Assembly (NCBI RefSeq): GCF_019969685.1
Contig: NZ_JAHXYZ010000002.1
Coordinates: 1,240,001-1,304,000, forward strand
DNA length: 64,000 nt
Direction: 5' to 3'
Source of the DNA: Microbacterium sp. EST19A
GTDB lineage: Bacteria > Actinomycetota > Actinomycetes > Actinomycetales > Microbacteriaceae
Shown: positions 18,401-27,730 of the stretch, piece after piece
Layout of the letters: each line of letters begins with the position of its first letter
Numbering within the stretch: the stretch's first letter is position 1
Translations under genes and position numbers: made by a program
The notes under the pieces: model-generated
Seen by the model: only the letters and a program-made list of their open reading frames with translations
What the model was told of the DNA's origin: nothing
Database searches by the model: none

Positions 18401-19354
18401 ATGATCCTCTACGCACTCAAAAGACTGGGCGCACTGTTGCCCACGATCCTCGTTCCGATGGTCCTACTCTTCGTCCTCATACGCTTAGCACCGGGCGGGC
18501 CCGCTGGAGCGCTCCTTGGGGATGAAGCAACACCTGAGCAGATCGCGGAACTCGAAGCCCAACTCGGCCTGAACGAGCCCCTTTGGCGCCAGTTCCTCGA
18601 CTTCATCAGCAGCCTCATCCGCTTCGATTTCGGTCAATCGCTCTTCCTCCACGCCGATGTAAGCAGCCTGGTTCTGGGGAGCCTGTCGGTCACAGCGACG
18701 TTCGTTCTCCTGTCGATGTTGTTCGCACTTGTCGTCGCCGTCGTCACAGCCACGATCGCATCCCGCGCACACAACGGACTCATCGACCGCGTACTTGTGG
18801 GGTTCGCGGTGATCGGAAATGCTATACCCAGCTTCTGGCTCGCGGTGATCCTCGTCGGCGTATTTGCCGTACAGCTGCGTTGGTTCCCGGTAGCCGGGTA
18901 CGTTCCTGTGACCGAAGACGCTTTCGCATGGGCGCAGCACCTGGCTCTCCCCGTCTTCTGCCTCGGCATCCTGCAAGCGGCAGAACTGTTCCGATACGCC
19001 CGCGCATCGATGCTCGATTCGATGCGGCAGCCCTTCGTCACGACCGCTCGTTCACTGGGCATCTCCGACCGTGACATTCAAAACCACTATGTGAATAGGA
19101 TGACTGTCGTTCCCGTCATGACAGTGTTCGGGTTGAGCCTCGGCACCCTTCTCGGAGGCGCCGTCATCCTCGAGACCGTGTTCTCGCTGCCCGGGCTCGG
19201 CCAGCTTCTCCTCACCGCCGTGCAGCGACGTGACTACCCCCTCATCCAAGGCTGCGTGTTCTTCATCGCCCTGATTATGGTGCTCGCGAACCTCGTCGTC
19301 GACCTGTTCTACGCCGTTGCAGACCCTCGCATCCGCTACGGAAAGGCAGCGTGA
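18401..19354 (+). CDS. ABC transporter permease, DppB/OppB type
   Basis: A 317-aa permease. Its first helix (MILYALKRLGALLPTILVPMVLLFVLIRLAPGGPA) and the DEATPEQIAELEAQLGLNEPLWRQF segment are canonical for OppB/DppB. The EAA loop (TTARSLGISDRDIQNHYVNRM) and FSLPGLGQLLLTAVQRRDYPLIQG follow. It pairs with the DppC-type protein to form the channel. Its stop overlaps the start of the first ATPase by 4 bp. Confidence 0.93.
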   Translation: MILYALKRLGALLPTILVPMVLLFVLIRLAPGGPAGALLGDEATPEQIAELEAQLGLNEPLWRQFLDFISSLIRFDFGQSLFLHADVSSLVLGSLSVTATFVLLSMLFALVVAVVTATIASRAHNGLIDRVLVGFAVIGNAIPSFWLAVILVGVFAVQLRWFPVAGYVPVTEDAFAWAQHLALPVFCLGILQAAELFRYARASMLDSMRQPFVTTARSLGISDRDIQNHYVNRMTVVPVMTVFGLSLGTLLGGAVILETVFSLPGLGQLLLTAVQRRDYPLIQGCVFFIALIMVLANLVVDLFYAVADPRIRYGKAA

Positions 19355-20283
19355 CCATGACCGCACTCCACGACCCGATCCTCACCCTCGACGGTGTTGC
19401 CGTCTCGGTTCGGCAGCGATCAAACGCACCCCTTCAACTGGTGTCCGACGTCTCCTACGCGGTGGCCGAAGGCGAATGCCTCGCTGTCGTCGGCGAGTCC
19501 GGCTCCGGAAAAAGCATCACCGCGATGGCCATCGCTGGCCTTCTCGAAAACAACATGACCGTCACCGGCAGCATCAGATACAAGGGCCAGGAGCTGACCA
19601 ACCTCCGACCCAAAGCACGACGCGCTCTCGCCGGCACCGAGATCGGGTTCATTTTCCAAGAAGCCATGTCAGCGCTGCACCCCTTGCTCTCCATCAAAGA
19701 TCAGATGATCCGACCGATCCGCCTCCACCAAAAGGTCTCCGCTCGCGCCGCAGAGGCTCGCGCCGCAGAGTTGCTAGATAAGGTCGGTATTCCCCCGGCC
19801 CGCAACGTGCTTAACAGCTACGTGCATCAGCTCTCGGGCGGACTACGCCAACGCGTCATGATCGCCATGGCTCTCTCCAACAGCCCCCGGCTGGTTATCG
19901 CCGACGAACCCACCACCGCGCTGGACGCCGCCGTCCAAGGACAGATCATGGAACTGCTCGACGAGCTGCGCCGCAGCGACAACCTGGCGATGATCCTCAT
20001 CAGTCACGACATCTCTGTCGTTGCTCGGCACAGCGACAACATTGCCGTCATGTATGGCGGGCAAGTCCTCGAGACCGGCCCCACGAAGGCAGTCATGGAC
20101 GATGCTCAACACCCCTACACTCGCGCTCTGATCGAGGTCGCCAGGGCACTCTCGCGTGATCAGCGACGCCTCCCCACCGTCCCCTCGTTTCAGAACTCCT
20201 CTGCACCGGACGCGCAAGAAATGATCGACCTCGGCAACAACCGTCGAGTTCGCCCCTACGAACCGGCGGGAGCTTCGGCATGA
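19351..20283 (+). CDS. ABC transporter ATP-binding protein, DppD/OppD type
   Basis: A 310-aa ATPase with Walker A GESGSGKS (about residue 50), Q-loop [10 protein letters not shown], signature LSGGLRQRV and Walker [13 protein letters not shown], then the H-loop [10 protein letters not shown]. It carries the [24 protein letters not shown] segment of peptide importers. The C-terminal tail is short and lacks the cysteine-rich cluster present in many OppD proteins. Overlaps its neighbours by 4 bp on both sides. Confidence 0.93.
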   Translation: MTMTALHDPILTLDGVAVSVRQRSNAPLQLVSDVSYAVAEGECLAVVGESGSGKSITAMAIAGLLENNMTVTGSIRYKGQELTNLRPKARRALAGTEIGFIFQEAMSALHPLLSIKDQMIRPIRLHQKVSARAAEARAAELLDKVGIPPARNVLNSYVHQLSGGLRQRVMIAMALSNSPRLVIADEPTTALDAAVQGQIMELLDELRRSDNLAMILISHDISVVARHSDNIAVMYGGQVLETGPTKAVMDDAQHPYTRALIEVARALSRDQRRLPTVPSFQNSSAPDAQEMIDLGNNRRVRPYEPAGASA

Positions 20284-21101
20284 CTGACCCAGTAGCGCTG
20301 CGGATGACACAGGTTCAGAAGACGTACCGTGTCGGGCCGCTCGGACGAAAAACGACCATGTATGCAGCCAAGAACGTCGACCTGGTCGTTCGCCCCAACA
20401 CCGTGATGGGGCTTGTCGGCGAAAGCGGCAGCGGAAAGTCAACGCTCGGAAGGATTGCGATCGGGCTGATCCGCCCGACGGCAGGCGCCATCGAGTGCGT
20501 GGGGGAAGACATCATCTCCCTACGCGGCGAAAGGCTTCGCAAACACCGGCTGCGAATGCAGATGATCTTCCAAGACTCCGGAAGCTCACTCAATCCGCGC
20601 ATGACTCTCAATGAGCTCCTCGAAGAACCGCTCTTGGTGCAACGGCAGGGGAACTCGGCCGAGCGGCAGCGGCGTGTGAAGAAGGTCGCGGACGAAGTCG
20701 GACTGAGCCAGAGCTTCCTCGGCAGACTGCCTCATGAATTCTCCGGCGGGCAGCGACAACGTATTTCCATCGCGCGAGCTCTCATCCTCGAGCCGGAGTT
20801 CATCGTCGCGGACGAGCCTGTCTCCGCCCTGGATGTCTCCGTTCAGGCACAGGTACTGAACATCATGAAGGACATTCAAGAAGACCGCGGATTGAGCATG
20901 CTTTTCATTTCGCATGACCTCGGTGTCGTCAACTTCATCAGCGACGAAGTCACCGTGCTTTACCGCGGCGAGGTCGTCGAACGCGGACGAGCGGACCAGA
21001 TCATGCGGGCACCGCAGAATCCGTACACACAGATCCTTGTCAACGCGGCGCGCATGGACGACCCCTCCCCGCACGAGCCGGTCGATACATCCGCAGACTA
21101 G
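20280..21101 (+). CDS. ABC transporter ATP-binding protein, DppF/OppF type
   Basis: A 273-aa ATPase with [47 protein letters not shown] and FIVADEPVSALDVSVQAQ. It completes the heterodimeric motor of the family-5 importer. The sequence ends soon after the NPYTQILVNAAR motif, without a long cysteine-bearing tail. The next gene begins 18 bp downstream, so the hydrolase and CitE-like genes are probably co-transcribed with the importer. Confidence 0.93.
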   Translation: MTDPVALRMTQVQKTYRVGPLGRKTTMYAAKNVDLVVRPNTVMGLVGESGSGKSTLGRIAIGLIRPTAGAIECVGEDIISLRGERLRKHRLRMQMIFQDSGSSLNPRMTLNELLEEPLLVQRQGNSAERQRRVKKVADEVGLSQSFLGRLPHEFSGGQRQRISIARALILEPEFIVADEPVSALDVSVQAQVLNIMKDIQEDRGLSMLFISHDLGVVNFISDEVTVLYRGEVVERGRADQIMRAPQNPYTQILVNAARMDDPSPHEPVDTSAD

Positions 21102-21119
21102 CCCCGAACAGGTATCTCC

Positions 21120-22994
21120 ATGCAGGATCTGCACGACGCCGCCGACCTCACTGTCAAACGGCTCACGACCGTGGTCTCCATGCCGGACGGCGTGGATTTG
21201 GCCACCGACATTCTCATCCCCGTGGGCGTGGCGCCCCGCGCCACCATCATCGAACGTACGCCCTACGGCCGCAAGGCAGCGCTCCACGGTCTCCCGGCCG
21301 CGCAGTTCCAGGCCCATCTTGAGGAGCTATGTCTCGAAGGATTCACCGTCATCGTGCAGGACTGCCGAGGCACTGGCGATTCGGGGGGCGTCTTCACGAA
21401 GTATGTCAATGAGGCCGCCGATGGGCTCGCCACCATCCGATGGGCAACGACGCACGCCTGGTTCGGCGCCGGCGCGATCCTCATGGGCGTCTCCTACTCC
21501 GCCCACGCGGCACTCGCTGCTGCCGTCGCCGGCGCGCCAGCACTGCTGGGACTCTATCTTGACCGAGGCGGATTCTGGAGTGCATTCCACGAAGGGATCC
21601 GACTGAATGGTGCCTTCGAGCTCAAACAAGCTACTTGGGCACTTAGCGCGGCCCGCCGGGCTGCCGCCGATCAGGGAGACACCGTCAGGGTGAGCTCCAT
21701 CGATCAGCAAGCACTTGACCAATGGCTGCTCCGCCTCCCCTGGCGGCACGGCCGCTCACCATTGCGATTCGACCGGGAACGCGAGGACGACCTGCTCTCT
21801 CAATGGGACCAAGACACGTTCGACAGGTATTGGGAACAGCCGAGCCTCTCCGCTCGCGGGAAGGCAAGCCGGCTGGAAGGGTTTCCTTCGCTCCAGATCA
21901 GCTCCTGGTACGACATCTATCCCATGTCCACAGTGAAGATCTTTCACGAACTGGAGCGACGACCCAACGGGGATGCCTACCTGATCCTTGGGCCCTGGAC
22001 CCACTCCGGCATCGACGACACGTTCGCTGGCGATGTCGAGTTCGGACAAGCCGCCAGCCTCGAGCACGCCGTCGGGTGCGGCTACTTCGAACTCCGCAAG
22101 CGGTGGTTCAGCCACAGCACACTGCCACTTACGGGGTTCCGGCCCCGGGTGACGTTCTTCCTCATGGGTGGAGGAGCCGGCACCTCCACCCACGGTCGGC
22201 TCAACCACGGTGGTGAGTGGCTCGCCGCCGAGCAATGGCCGCCATCTGCTGCCGAAGCATCAGCCTGGGTCTTGGGCAGCAAAGGGACCCTCAACCCTCA
22301 TCCGGCATTGCTGCCCGCGCCCGACGAGTTCACCACGTTCCGATACGATCCTCGCCACCCTGTCCCGACCGTGGGCGGAGGGATCGGCTCCTATCCTGGC
22401 GTCTTTGAGCCGGGTGCTTTCGATCAACGAGAACGACCCGGACTTCCAGGATGCGCGGAGCCCTATCTCCCACTCCTGTCACGTCCCGATGTTCTTTCCT
22501 TTAGCTCCGACCCACTCAACACTGACCTCGCCATCACGGGCTCACCAATCGTGCGCATGGACTTCTCAACCACCGGAGAAGACACGGACGTCACCGTCAA
22601 ACTCGTTGACCACTACCCGCCAAGCGAGGACCACCCGGACGGATTCGCAATGAACCTGTGCGACACCGTCGTACGCCTTCGTGCCATAGAAGATCCGGAA
22701 CTCATAGATGACGATCCCACGAGGCTGACCGTGCACTTAGAGATCGAGATGCCGCCGATCGCCAACCGATTTGCGACACATCACCGCATTCGCCTCGACA
22801 TCTCGTCATCGAACTTTCCACGTGTGGACGCCAACAACAACCTGCTCGGTCAGGGACCGCGTGCAGCTCAGGCCGCGGTGGTCATCAACGGCGTTCGCAC
22901 CGGAGGTCCGCGTGTCTCGACGTTGCAACTACCTGTTGTCCCCGTAGAAGCCATAGACGACATGCGTGACCTTCAACTCAGGAGCGTCCGATGA
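21120..22994 (+). CDS. CocE/NonD family (peptidase S15-like) hydrolase
   Basis: A 624-aa alpha/beta hydrolase of the Xaa-Pro dipeptidyl-peptidase/cocaine esterase group. IIERTPYGRKA and VIVQDCRGTGDSGG are family signatures; the nucleophile is Ser125 in GVSYSAHAA (the usual second Gly is Ala). SSWYDIYP probably holds the Asp and GPWTHSG the His. The C-terminal half is the jelly-roll (SPIVRMDFSTTGEDTDVTVKLVD). These enzymes hydrolyse acyl esters, amides or Pro-containing peptides. Placed after the importer, it likely opens the imported compound. No signal peptide, so cytoplasmic. Substrate unknown. Confidence 0.87.
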   Translation: MQDLHDAADLTVKRLTTVVSMPDGVDLATDILIPVGVAPRATIIERTPYGRKAALHGLPAAQFQAHLEELCLEGFTVIVQDCRGTGDSGGVFTKYVNEAADGLATIRWATTHAWFGAGAILMGVSYSAHAALAAAVAGAPALLGLYLDRGGFWSAFHEGIRLNGAFELKQATWALSAARRAAADQGDTVRVSSIDQQALDQWLLRLPWRHGRSPLRFDREREDDLLSQWDQDTFDRYWEQPSLSARGKASRLEGFPSLQISSWYDIYPMSTVKIFHELERRPNGDAYLILGPWTHSGIDDTFAGDVEFGQAASLEHAVGCGYFELRKRWFSHSTLPLTGFRPRVTFFLMGGGAGTSTHGRLNHGGEWLAAEQWPPSAAEASAWVLGSKGTLNPHPALLPAPDEFTTFRYDPRHPVPTVGGGIGSYPGVFEPGAFDQRERPGLPGCAEPYLPLLSRPDVLSFSSDPLNTDLAITGSPIVRMDFSTTGEDTDVTVKLVDHYPPSEDHPDGFAMNLCDTVVRLRAIEDPELIDDDPTRLTVHLEIEMPPIANRFATHHRIRLDISSSNFPRVDANNNLLGQGPRAAQAAVVINGVRTGGPRVSTLQLPVVPVEAIDDMRDLQLRSVR

Positions 22995-23815
22995 GCGTCA
23001 CTAAACACCCGAGCGTCGCGCGCACGTGGCTGCTGGTCAATGCCGCACACCCGTCGCAGTTCGCGTCATCGCTCGTCTCCGGAGCGGACCAGGTCATCTT
23101 TGATCTCGAAGACGCAATCGACCCTCGCTCGAAGGAGACGGCACGAGAGGCCGTCGCCGACTTCCTATCGACAGAAGACAACCGCGCGTGGGTCCGTGTC
23201 AACGACCGTAACTCGGACCATTGGGCGAACGACCTGGATGCACTCAAGCACCTGCCGGGATTGATGGGCGTCATGCTCGCGAAGACGGAGGCGGGCGACC
23301 AAGTCACAGCCACCTACAGCAGGCTCGCGGAGACAGCACCGGTCGTGGCACTGATCGAATCAGCCGTCGGCATCGAATACGCAGTCTCCATAGCGAAGGC
23401 ACGCGGCTCCTTTCGACTCGCGTTCGGCAGCGGCGACTACCGAGGGGACACCGGCGCGACGGCTGAAGACCTCGCGATGGCGTACCCCCGTTCGCGGTTG
23501 GTAATCGCATCCCGCGTCGCGAACCTTCCTGGGCCGATCGATGGCCCGGCCGTCGCCTCGAGCCATTCCCTGGTTCGCGCGCAATCTGAGGTTGCTGTGT
23601 CTCTTGGCATGACGGGGAAGCTCTGTCTTTCTCCCGACCAGCTCGCGGTGGTGAACGAAGTGCTCAGCCCTTCGCCCTCGGACATCTCCTGGGCGCGGGC
23701 GTTCCTGACAGACTTCGACGACAGGGGAAGAGTCGTGCGTGACGGTAGCGACCCTCCCCGTCTAAGGCGTGCAACGAAGATCCTTGAACGCGCCAGAGCG
23801 TTCGATGCTTCCTAG
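22991..23815 (+). CDS. HpcH/HpaI aldolase / CitE-like lyase
   Basis: A 274-aa TIM-barrel protein of the citrate lyase beta-like family. Motifs are VIFDLEDAIDPRSKE (metal-binding Glu/Asp), WVRVNDRNS (Arg at the active site), ALIESAVGIEYA and RLAFGSGDYRGDTGA. CitE-like proteins cleave or condense acyl-CoA or 2-oxo acid substrates. In this cluster it might cleave a ketodeoxy-sugar-acid or handle an acyl moiety released by the S15-like hydrolase (inference). Its start overlaps the hydrolase stop by 4 bp. Confidence 0.85.
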   Translation: MSVTKHPSVARTWLLVNAAHPSQFASSLVSGADQVIFDLEDAIDPRSKETAREAVADFLSTEDNRAWVRVNDRNSDHWANDLDALKHLPGLMGVMLAKTEAGDQVTATYSRLAETAPVVALIESAVGIEYAVSIAKARGSFRLAFGSGDYRGDTGATAEDLAMAYPRSRLVIASRVANLPGPIDGPAVASSHSLVRAQSEVAVSLGMTGKLCLSPDQLAVVNEVLSPSPSDISWARAFLTDFDDRGRVVRDGSDPPRLRRATKILERARAFDAS

Positions 23816-23830
23816 ACAGTCGTTCCATTG

Positions 23831-24748
23831 ATGGAATCATTCACCGGGTTCACCGTTGTCGCCGTTGCGATCCTCGTGGGCTGGATCGTCGGCCGGACCG
23901 ACTTGCTGGGTGAGCACGCCCGGCCGGTTCTAGCACGGCTGGCGTTTTTCGTTCTATCGCCGTTTCTGCTGTTCGTTGTCCTCGCGCAAGCAGACGTAGA
24001 TAACCTGTTCTCCGCACTCCTGCCAGTCTCAGCCATAGTTGCCGCTACCGTAATCGCGGTGTACGTCCTCATCGCACGGTTCGCATGGCGCCGATCCGTT
24101 GGCGAAACCGTGATCGGCGCTTTGAGCGCAGGTCAGGTCAACTCCAGCAATATCGGCATTCCGGTGTCGCTCTATCTGCTCGGGAGCGCCGCATACCCAG
24201 CACCGCTCATACTCATGCAGCTACTAGTCTTCACCCCCATCACGATGATGATTCTGGATGCCGCAACAACCACGCAGACCTCCCTCTGGCGGGTAATCGT
24301 CCGCGTAGCGACGAACCCGATCGTCGTCGCCTCTGTGCTGGGCACACTTGTCGCGGTCTCAGGAATCGAATTGCCTGCAATTGTCCTGCAACCCGCCGAC
24401 CTCATCGCCGATGCCTGCGTACCGCTCCTTCTCATCGCCTACGGGATGTCGCTGCACGGTCAGCGCATCTTCGCCCCGTCGGGACGACGTCGAGACATTG
24501 TTCTAGCGACCACACTCAACCTCATCGTCATGCCGGTGCTCGCGTGGGGGGTTGCACGGTTCGTGTTCGGACTCTCTGCGCACGACGTGCTCGTGGTCAC
24601 CGTTCTCGCAGCGCTTCCAACGGCACAGAACGTCTTCAATTATTCGCAACGTTACGATGTCGGCGAGACGATCTCGCGCGACACCGTCTTCCTCACCACC
24701 ATCGGAAGCGTCCCGATCCTCATCTTCGCCCCCGTCCTCCTTGGCTAA
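23831..24748 (+). CDS. AEC family (auxin efflux carrier-like) transporter
   Basis: A 305-aa membrane protein with about ten helices, from the ATG at 23831 (an in-frame TTG precedes it directly). The family features are the NSSNIGIPVSLYLLG motif in the middle crossover and the second-half motif LPTAQNVFNYSQRY. Characterised AEC members move malonate, malate or similar carboxylates. It is the last gene of the importer operon and may export or import an organic acid from the pathway. Confidence 0.87.
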   Translation: MESFTGFTVVAVAILVGWIVGRTDLLGEHARPVLARLAFFVLSPFLLFVVLAQADVDNLFSALLPVSAIVAATVIAVYVLIARFAWRRSVGETVIGALSAGQVNSSNIGIPVSLYLLGSAAYPAPLILMQLLVFTPITMMILDAATTTQTSLWRVIVRVATNPIVVASVLGTLVAVSGIELPAIVLQPADLIADACVPLLLIAYGMSLHGQRIFAPSGRRRDIVLATTLNLIVMPVLAWGVARFVFGLSAHDVLVVTVLAALPTAQNVFNYSQRYDVGETISRDTVFLTTIGSVPILIFAPVLLG

Positions 24749-25079
24749 GCAGAGAGTCGTCGCCGCACGGCTAGCTGCACTTCAAAGTCAACCCCCCTGT
24801 GATCGACAGGATCACCGACGGCAGGATTGCGTGATCGTGCTTCTCGCTCCCCTGCTTCACGCCCGCGAGATCGACACCACGCTGGAAGCAGCCACCCAGC
24901 CCAAGCCCGCACTGTGCTCATCACGGAACTACTCAGCGAGAAAGCTTCGCAACCGGGTCACACGCGTCTTGATCACCGAGTCATCGCAACGCTTGACCGC
25001 TAGCGAGGTCGTTGGCCTGGTCACGATCATCGACCGCTTCTCCTCGGCGTCGCAGCGATCAACCCTGTCGCAGCGCCTT
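24749..25079. other. Gene-free stretch between AEC transporter and 384-aa gene
   Basis: About 330 bp without a credible gene. An open plus-strand frame continues through it, but only as an extension of a shadow frame and with no recognisable motif. It may be remnant coding DNA. No hairpin with a T-run was found. Confidence 0.5.
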
Positions 25080-26234
25080 TCAGAAGTCCATGTTGGCGAT
25101 CATGTCCGCTCGGTAGGCGTGAGCATCGATTAGCTCCTGCAGGTTGCCCTTAGATTCGTACTCGACCACTTGTGCTCTGAAATCTGCGTCGAATCTGACG
25201 TCGAGGCCAGAGGCGATCCAGGCTCTTGCATGGGGCATCGTCCCGTCGAGGTAGGCGTCGATCTCGTCGAACAGGGCGAAGACGCCTTCGATGTCGGTCT
25301 CCGACGCGGCGTGAAACGAGAACAGCGGGCTATCGCGGATCTGTGACAGCCCGACCGGGAGTGCCCCGATGGGGGTGTGCACGTAGATCGTCGCGCTGTG
25401 CCCCTTCTCGAACCCTCCGTGCGAATATGGATTGCGCCAACGCTCGACTACCTCGGCAAGCCGTTCCCGCAGCCGAACCGCTTCGGGGTCAGACGTTCCC
25501 ACTACGCGCCGCCATTTCTTGCCCCATGTGTCACCGATGATCCGGGTCAGGTCATCAATCGACGGGTTGAAGTCCAGAAACGGAAGAGCTAGGACGAGCT
25601 CATGCTCCAGGGAGCTGAGGAAGGCCGAGATGGCGGCGACGAGGTCGTGGAACGAGTTCATGGCCATGATGTTTTTGCCCAAGATGAACGATGTCCACGT
25701 TCCGAACTCGCTCTTTCCGCTGTCGGAAACGTCGGCCACAACGTCTGGGTCTGTTGCACGCTCGCGGAAGTAGCTATACGCCCGCCGCAACTGCCGTTCC
25801 TGATTAACGACTGTGACGTCTCCCGCGTTCAAGGTGTCGCGAGTTCTGGTGATCAGCAGCCCTTCAACAGTTGCGACGGCCGATACCAGCTTCTCCTGCA
25901 TCTCGGATAGGAGACTGTTCGCCTGCGCGTCAGTGAGGTTGCCGCGGATACGTAGCCGGAGACCGAACTTCTGGTGTACGAGCGAGCACGCATAGCCCTT
26001 GTAGGCGAACGTTGCCCACCAGGCAACCTTTTCCCCCGGGCCCGTGTGGTCAATGCCGATCAGGTTCAGCGCATGACGGAGCAACACGGGGATCGGCGCT
26101 TCTTCCAGCGGCACGGTGGCCATGAACGAAGGGAGATCGTAGTCCGGCTCCTTGCCCCGAGGCGCCGCTTTGAAGTCACGCAACGAAGTCCTGGACAGCC
26201 GCTCCCCTGCCGCTACTTCTTCTGGAGTCTTCAT
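25080..26234 (-). CDS. Uncharacterised protein with HEPN-like Rx4H motif
   Basis: A 384-aa soluble protein, no family recognised with confidence. Around residue 270 it has ERWRNPYSHGGFEKG; RNPYSH fits the Rx4-6H signature with a polar residue after Arg that marks the RNase site of HEPN domains. The surrounding region is helical. The N-terminal third contains PLEEAPIPVLLRHALNLIG and several Trp/Tyr blocks. It is the last cargo gene before the right end of island A and has no evident partner. HEPN proteins are often toxins or defence effectors; that role is only a suggestion here. No clear Shine-Dalgarno site precedes the ATG. Confidence 0.6.
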   Translation of the reverse strand: MKTPEEVAAGERLSRTSLRDFKAAPRGKEPDYDLPSFMATVPLEEAPIPVLLRHALNLIGIDHTGPGEKVAWWATFAYKGYACSLVHQKFGLRLRIRGNLTDAQANSLLSEMQEKLVSAVATVEGLLITRTRDTLNAGDVTVVNQERQLRRAYSYFRERATDPDVVADVSDSGKSEFGTWTSFILGKNIMAMNSFHDLVAAISAFLSSLEHELVLALPFLDFNPSIDDLTRIIGDTWGKKWRRVVGTSDPEAVRLRERLAEVVERWRNPYSHGGFEKGHSATIYVHTPIGALPVGLSQIRDSPLFSFHAASETDIEGVFALFDEIDAYLDGTMPHARAWIASGLDVRFDADFRAQVVEYESKGNLQELIDAHAYRADMIANMDF

Positions 26235-26486
26235 ACGTCAAAGGATGTCAGTTGCGGCATGGCTGTCCTGACCCATCTCAGAGGAAGAGCGATGACCTCC
26301 CCGATCGCGCCGTAGAGGTCTCGAAATCGGCGGTGCCGCTTTCAAGGGGAGAGGTTGAGAGTCCGGCTGGCACTGTCCGAAAGAGGATCGGTCGCTGAGA
26401 CGCGAAACCAGTGAAAACGAGTAGCACGTCCGAGGGCCGCTGAAACGATCGTTTAGGGCGGGGAGATGGTTCTGCGCCGATTCTGA

Positions 26487-26572
26487 TCCGACAAGCTTCG
26501 TGAAACTCCGACAACTTCGCGAGACCGTCTGACAGCTTTCGTGAGACTTCGAGACTTTCTTGAAATCGGACA
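26487..26572. repeat. Tn7-like right end of island A: four tandem sites
   Basis: Four units of the form TCCGACAnnTTCGTGAGAC at about 20-21-bp spacing start at 26487, 26507, 26528 and 26549, and end in ATCGGACA at 26572. The inward-reading terminus is TGTCCGATTTCAAG, two bases different from the other ends of this family, so this end may be weakened. It lies in the 800-bp gene-free stretch 26235-27034. Confidence 0.72.
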
Positions 26573-26576
26573 TAGT

Positions 26577-26760
26577 TGTCCGATCTCACCGCAGCTGACG
26601 GAAGGATACGGACGCTCCCGATGACTTCGACGGAGCCTTTCGCGCAGGCCGCGACCGACGCGGGTCAACAACACTGTCGTTGACCCGCGTTCTGACCTCG
26701 CGACCCGCCGGGACGGTAGGCGCGGAGACACGGATTCTCGAGTGGTGACCGTCGCACGAG
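26577..26760. repeat. Tn7-like left end of island B
   Basis: TGTCCGATCTCAC at 26577 is identical over 13 bases to the terminus at 5892 and to the inward-reading right terminus at 40558. It begins 4 bp after the right end of island A. Weaker copies lie at 26675 (TGTCGTTGACCCGCG) and 26746 (TGACCGTCGCACGAG), giving the spaced layout of a left end. A 12-bp inverted repeat lies inside (see 26658-26690). Confidence 0.6.
26658..26690. repeat. 12-bp perfect inverted repeat in the left end of island B
   Basis: ACGCGGGTCAAC and GTTGACCCGCGT flank a 9-nt loop. There is no T-run after it, so it is not a standard terminator. It could be an operator or a structured element of the transposon end. It lies about 345 bp before the DUF6338 gene. 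Confidence 0.6.
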
Positions 26761-27034
26761 GAGGTAACACCGTTGATCGTCATCTGCGGCTCTGAACGCT
26801 TGAGTCCAAGCCCCGACCCGCCGAAGGAGGGCAAGCGACGAGGAACGCGTGGCCTGGAATGCTCGCGGCGGAACATACCGCTTCGGTTTCAGCTAGATTC
26901 AGATGCGCCCAGATGCGGCCGCCCGGCATTGACAGCGGAACCGTAGCATTCCTGGGCGTGTCAGCTCGAACGAACCAGCGCACACCGATCGACTGCCAGA
27001 AGATCGAAAGTCGAGCGCAGCCTGTCAGGAGAGA

Positions 27035-27730
27035 ATGTTGACGTTGCCGACAGACGGCCTAGGGATCCTCTCGTATCTCGCGCTCATCGTTCCCGGAGTG
27101 ATCTTCATACTCGTGCGATCGCAGCTACGAGGCTTCAGAGATGTCGACCGTAGCGTCGGGTCCCGGATACTTCTAGCTTTCATCGTTAGCGTCATCTTCG
27201 ACGCGGTCTACATCGCCGTCCTCGGGCCGCCCGTCATCGCGCGCCTTCGTTCTGGCGAAGCGATCGCGCCCGCCGAGGTGTCGGTGGCAGCATGGCTTTT
27301 CTTATTGATGGGGATCGTCATCCCCGCCCTGCTGTCGTACGTCGTTTACGGCGGCGGAAGAGCGCTCCAGCCGCTGCATCGACTCGCATCGAGGATGCGA
27401 TCACACCTCACCGACTCCAGGTACGAGGCAACCCCGACTGCCTGGGATCTGGCAGCGACTACTACAGAAGCGGGTTGGGTCAGGATACGCATCGCTGACG
27501 GCGTGTGGATCGGGGGCAGGTTTGGGGATCAGTCATACTTCAGTACGTATCCAGAGCCTCGAGACATCTTCATCGAAACTCAGTACATGATGGATCAGAT
27601 GGGAGCTTTCAACGATCCCGTTGAGGGCAGCGCGGGCGTCTGGGTAGCCGTAAGAGACGACTACATAGTTGAATGGCTCTACGACGCGGAAGATCGATTG
27701 GAATCGGATGTCCGGAAACAAGCAGGGTGA
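27035..27730 (+). CDS. DUF6338 family membrane protein
   Basis: A 231-aa protein. Three hydrophobic segments occupy the first 110 residues (LGILSYLALIVPGVIFILVR; ILLAFIVSVIFDAVYIAVL; AAWLFLLMGIVIPALLSYVV). A cytoplasmic domain follows with PTAWDLAATTTEAGWVRIRI and DGVWIGGRFGDQSYFSTYPEPRDIFIETQY, which I recognise as the DUF6338 signature. Function unknown; such genes occur on accessory islands. AGGAG precedes the ATG closely. A small gene overlaps its 3' end. Convergent with the Thoeris-like operon. Confidence 0.75.
   Translation: MLTLPTDGLGILSYLALIVPGVIFILVRSQLRGFRDVDRSVGSRILLAFIVSVIFDAVYIAVLGPPVIARLRSGEAIAPAEVSVAAWLFLLMGIVIPALLSYVVYGGGRALQPLHRLASRMRSHLTDSRYEATPTAWDLAATTTEAGWVRIRIADGVWIGGRFGDQSYFSTYPEPRDIFIETQYMMDQMGAFNDPVEGSAGVWVAVRDDYIVEWLYDAEDRLESDVRKQAG

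Noticed and set aside
24749..25079. Possible regulator remnant
   Set aside because: The plus-strand frame has a vaguely helical stretch, but no start, ribosome site or motif; too weak to call a gene or pseudogene.
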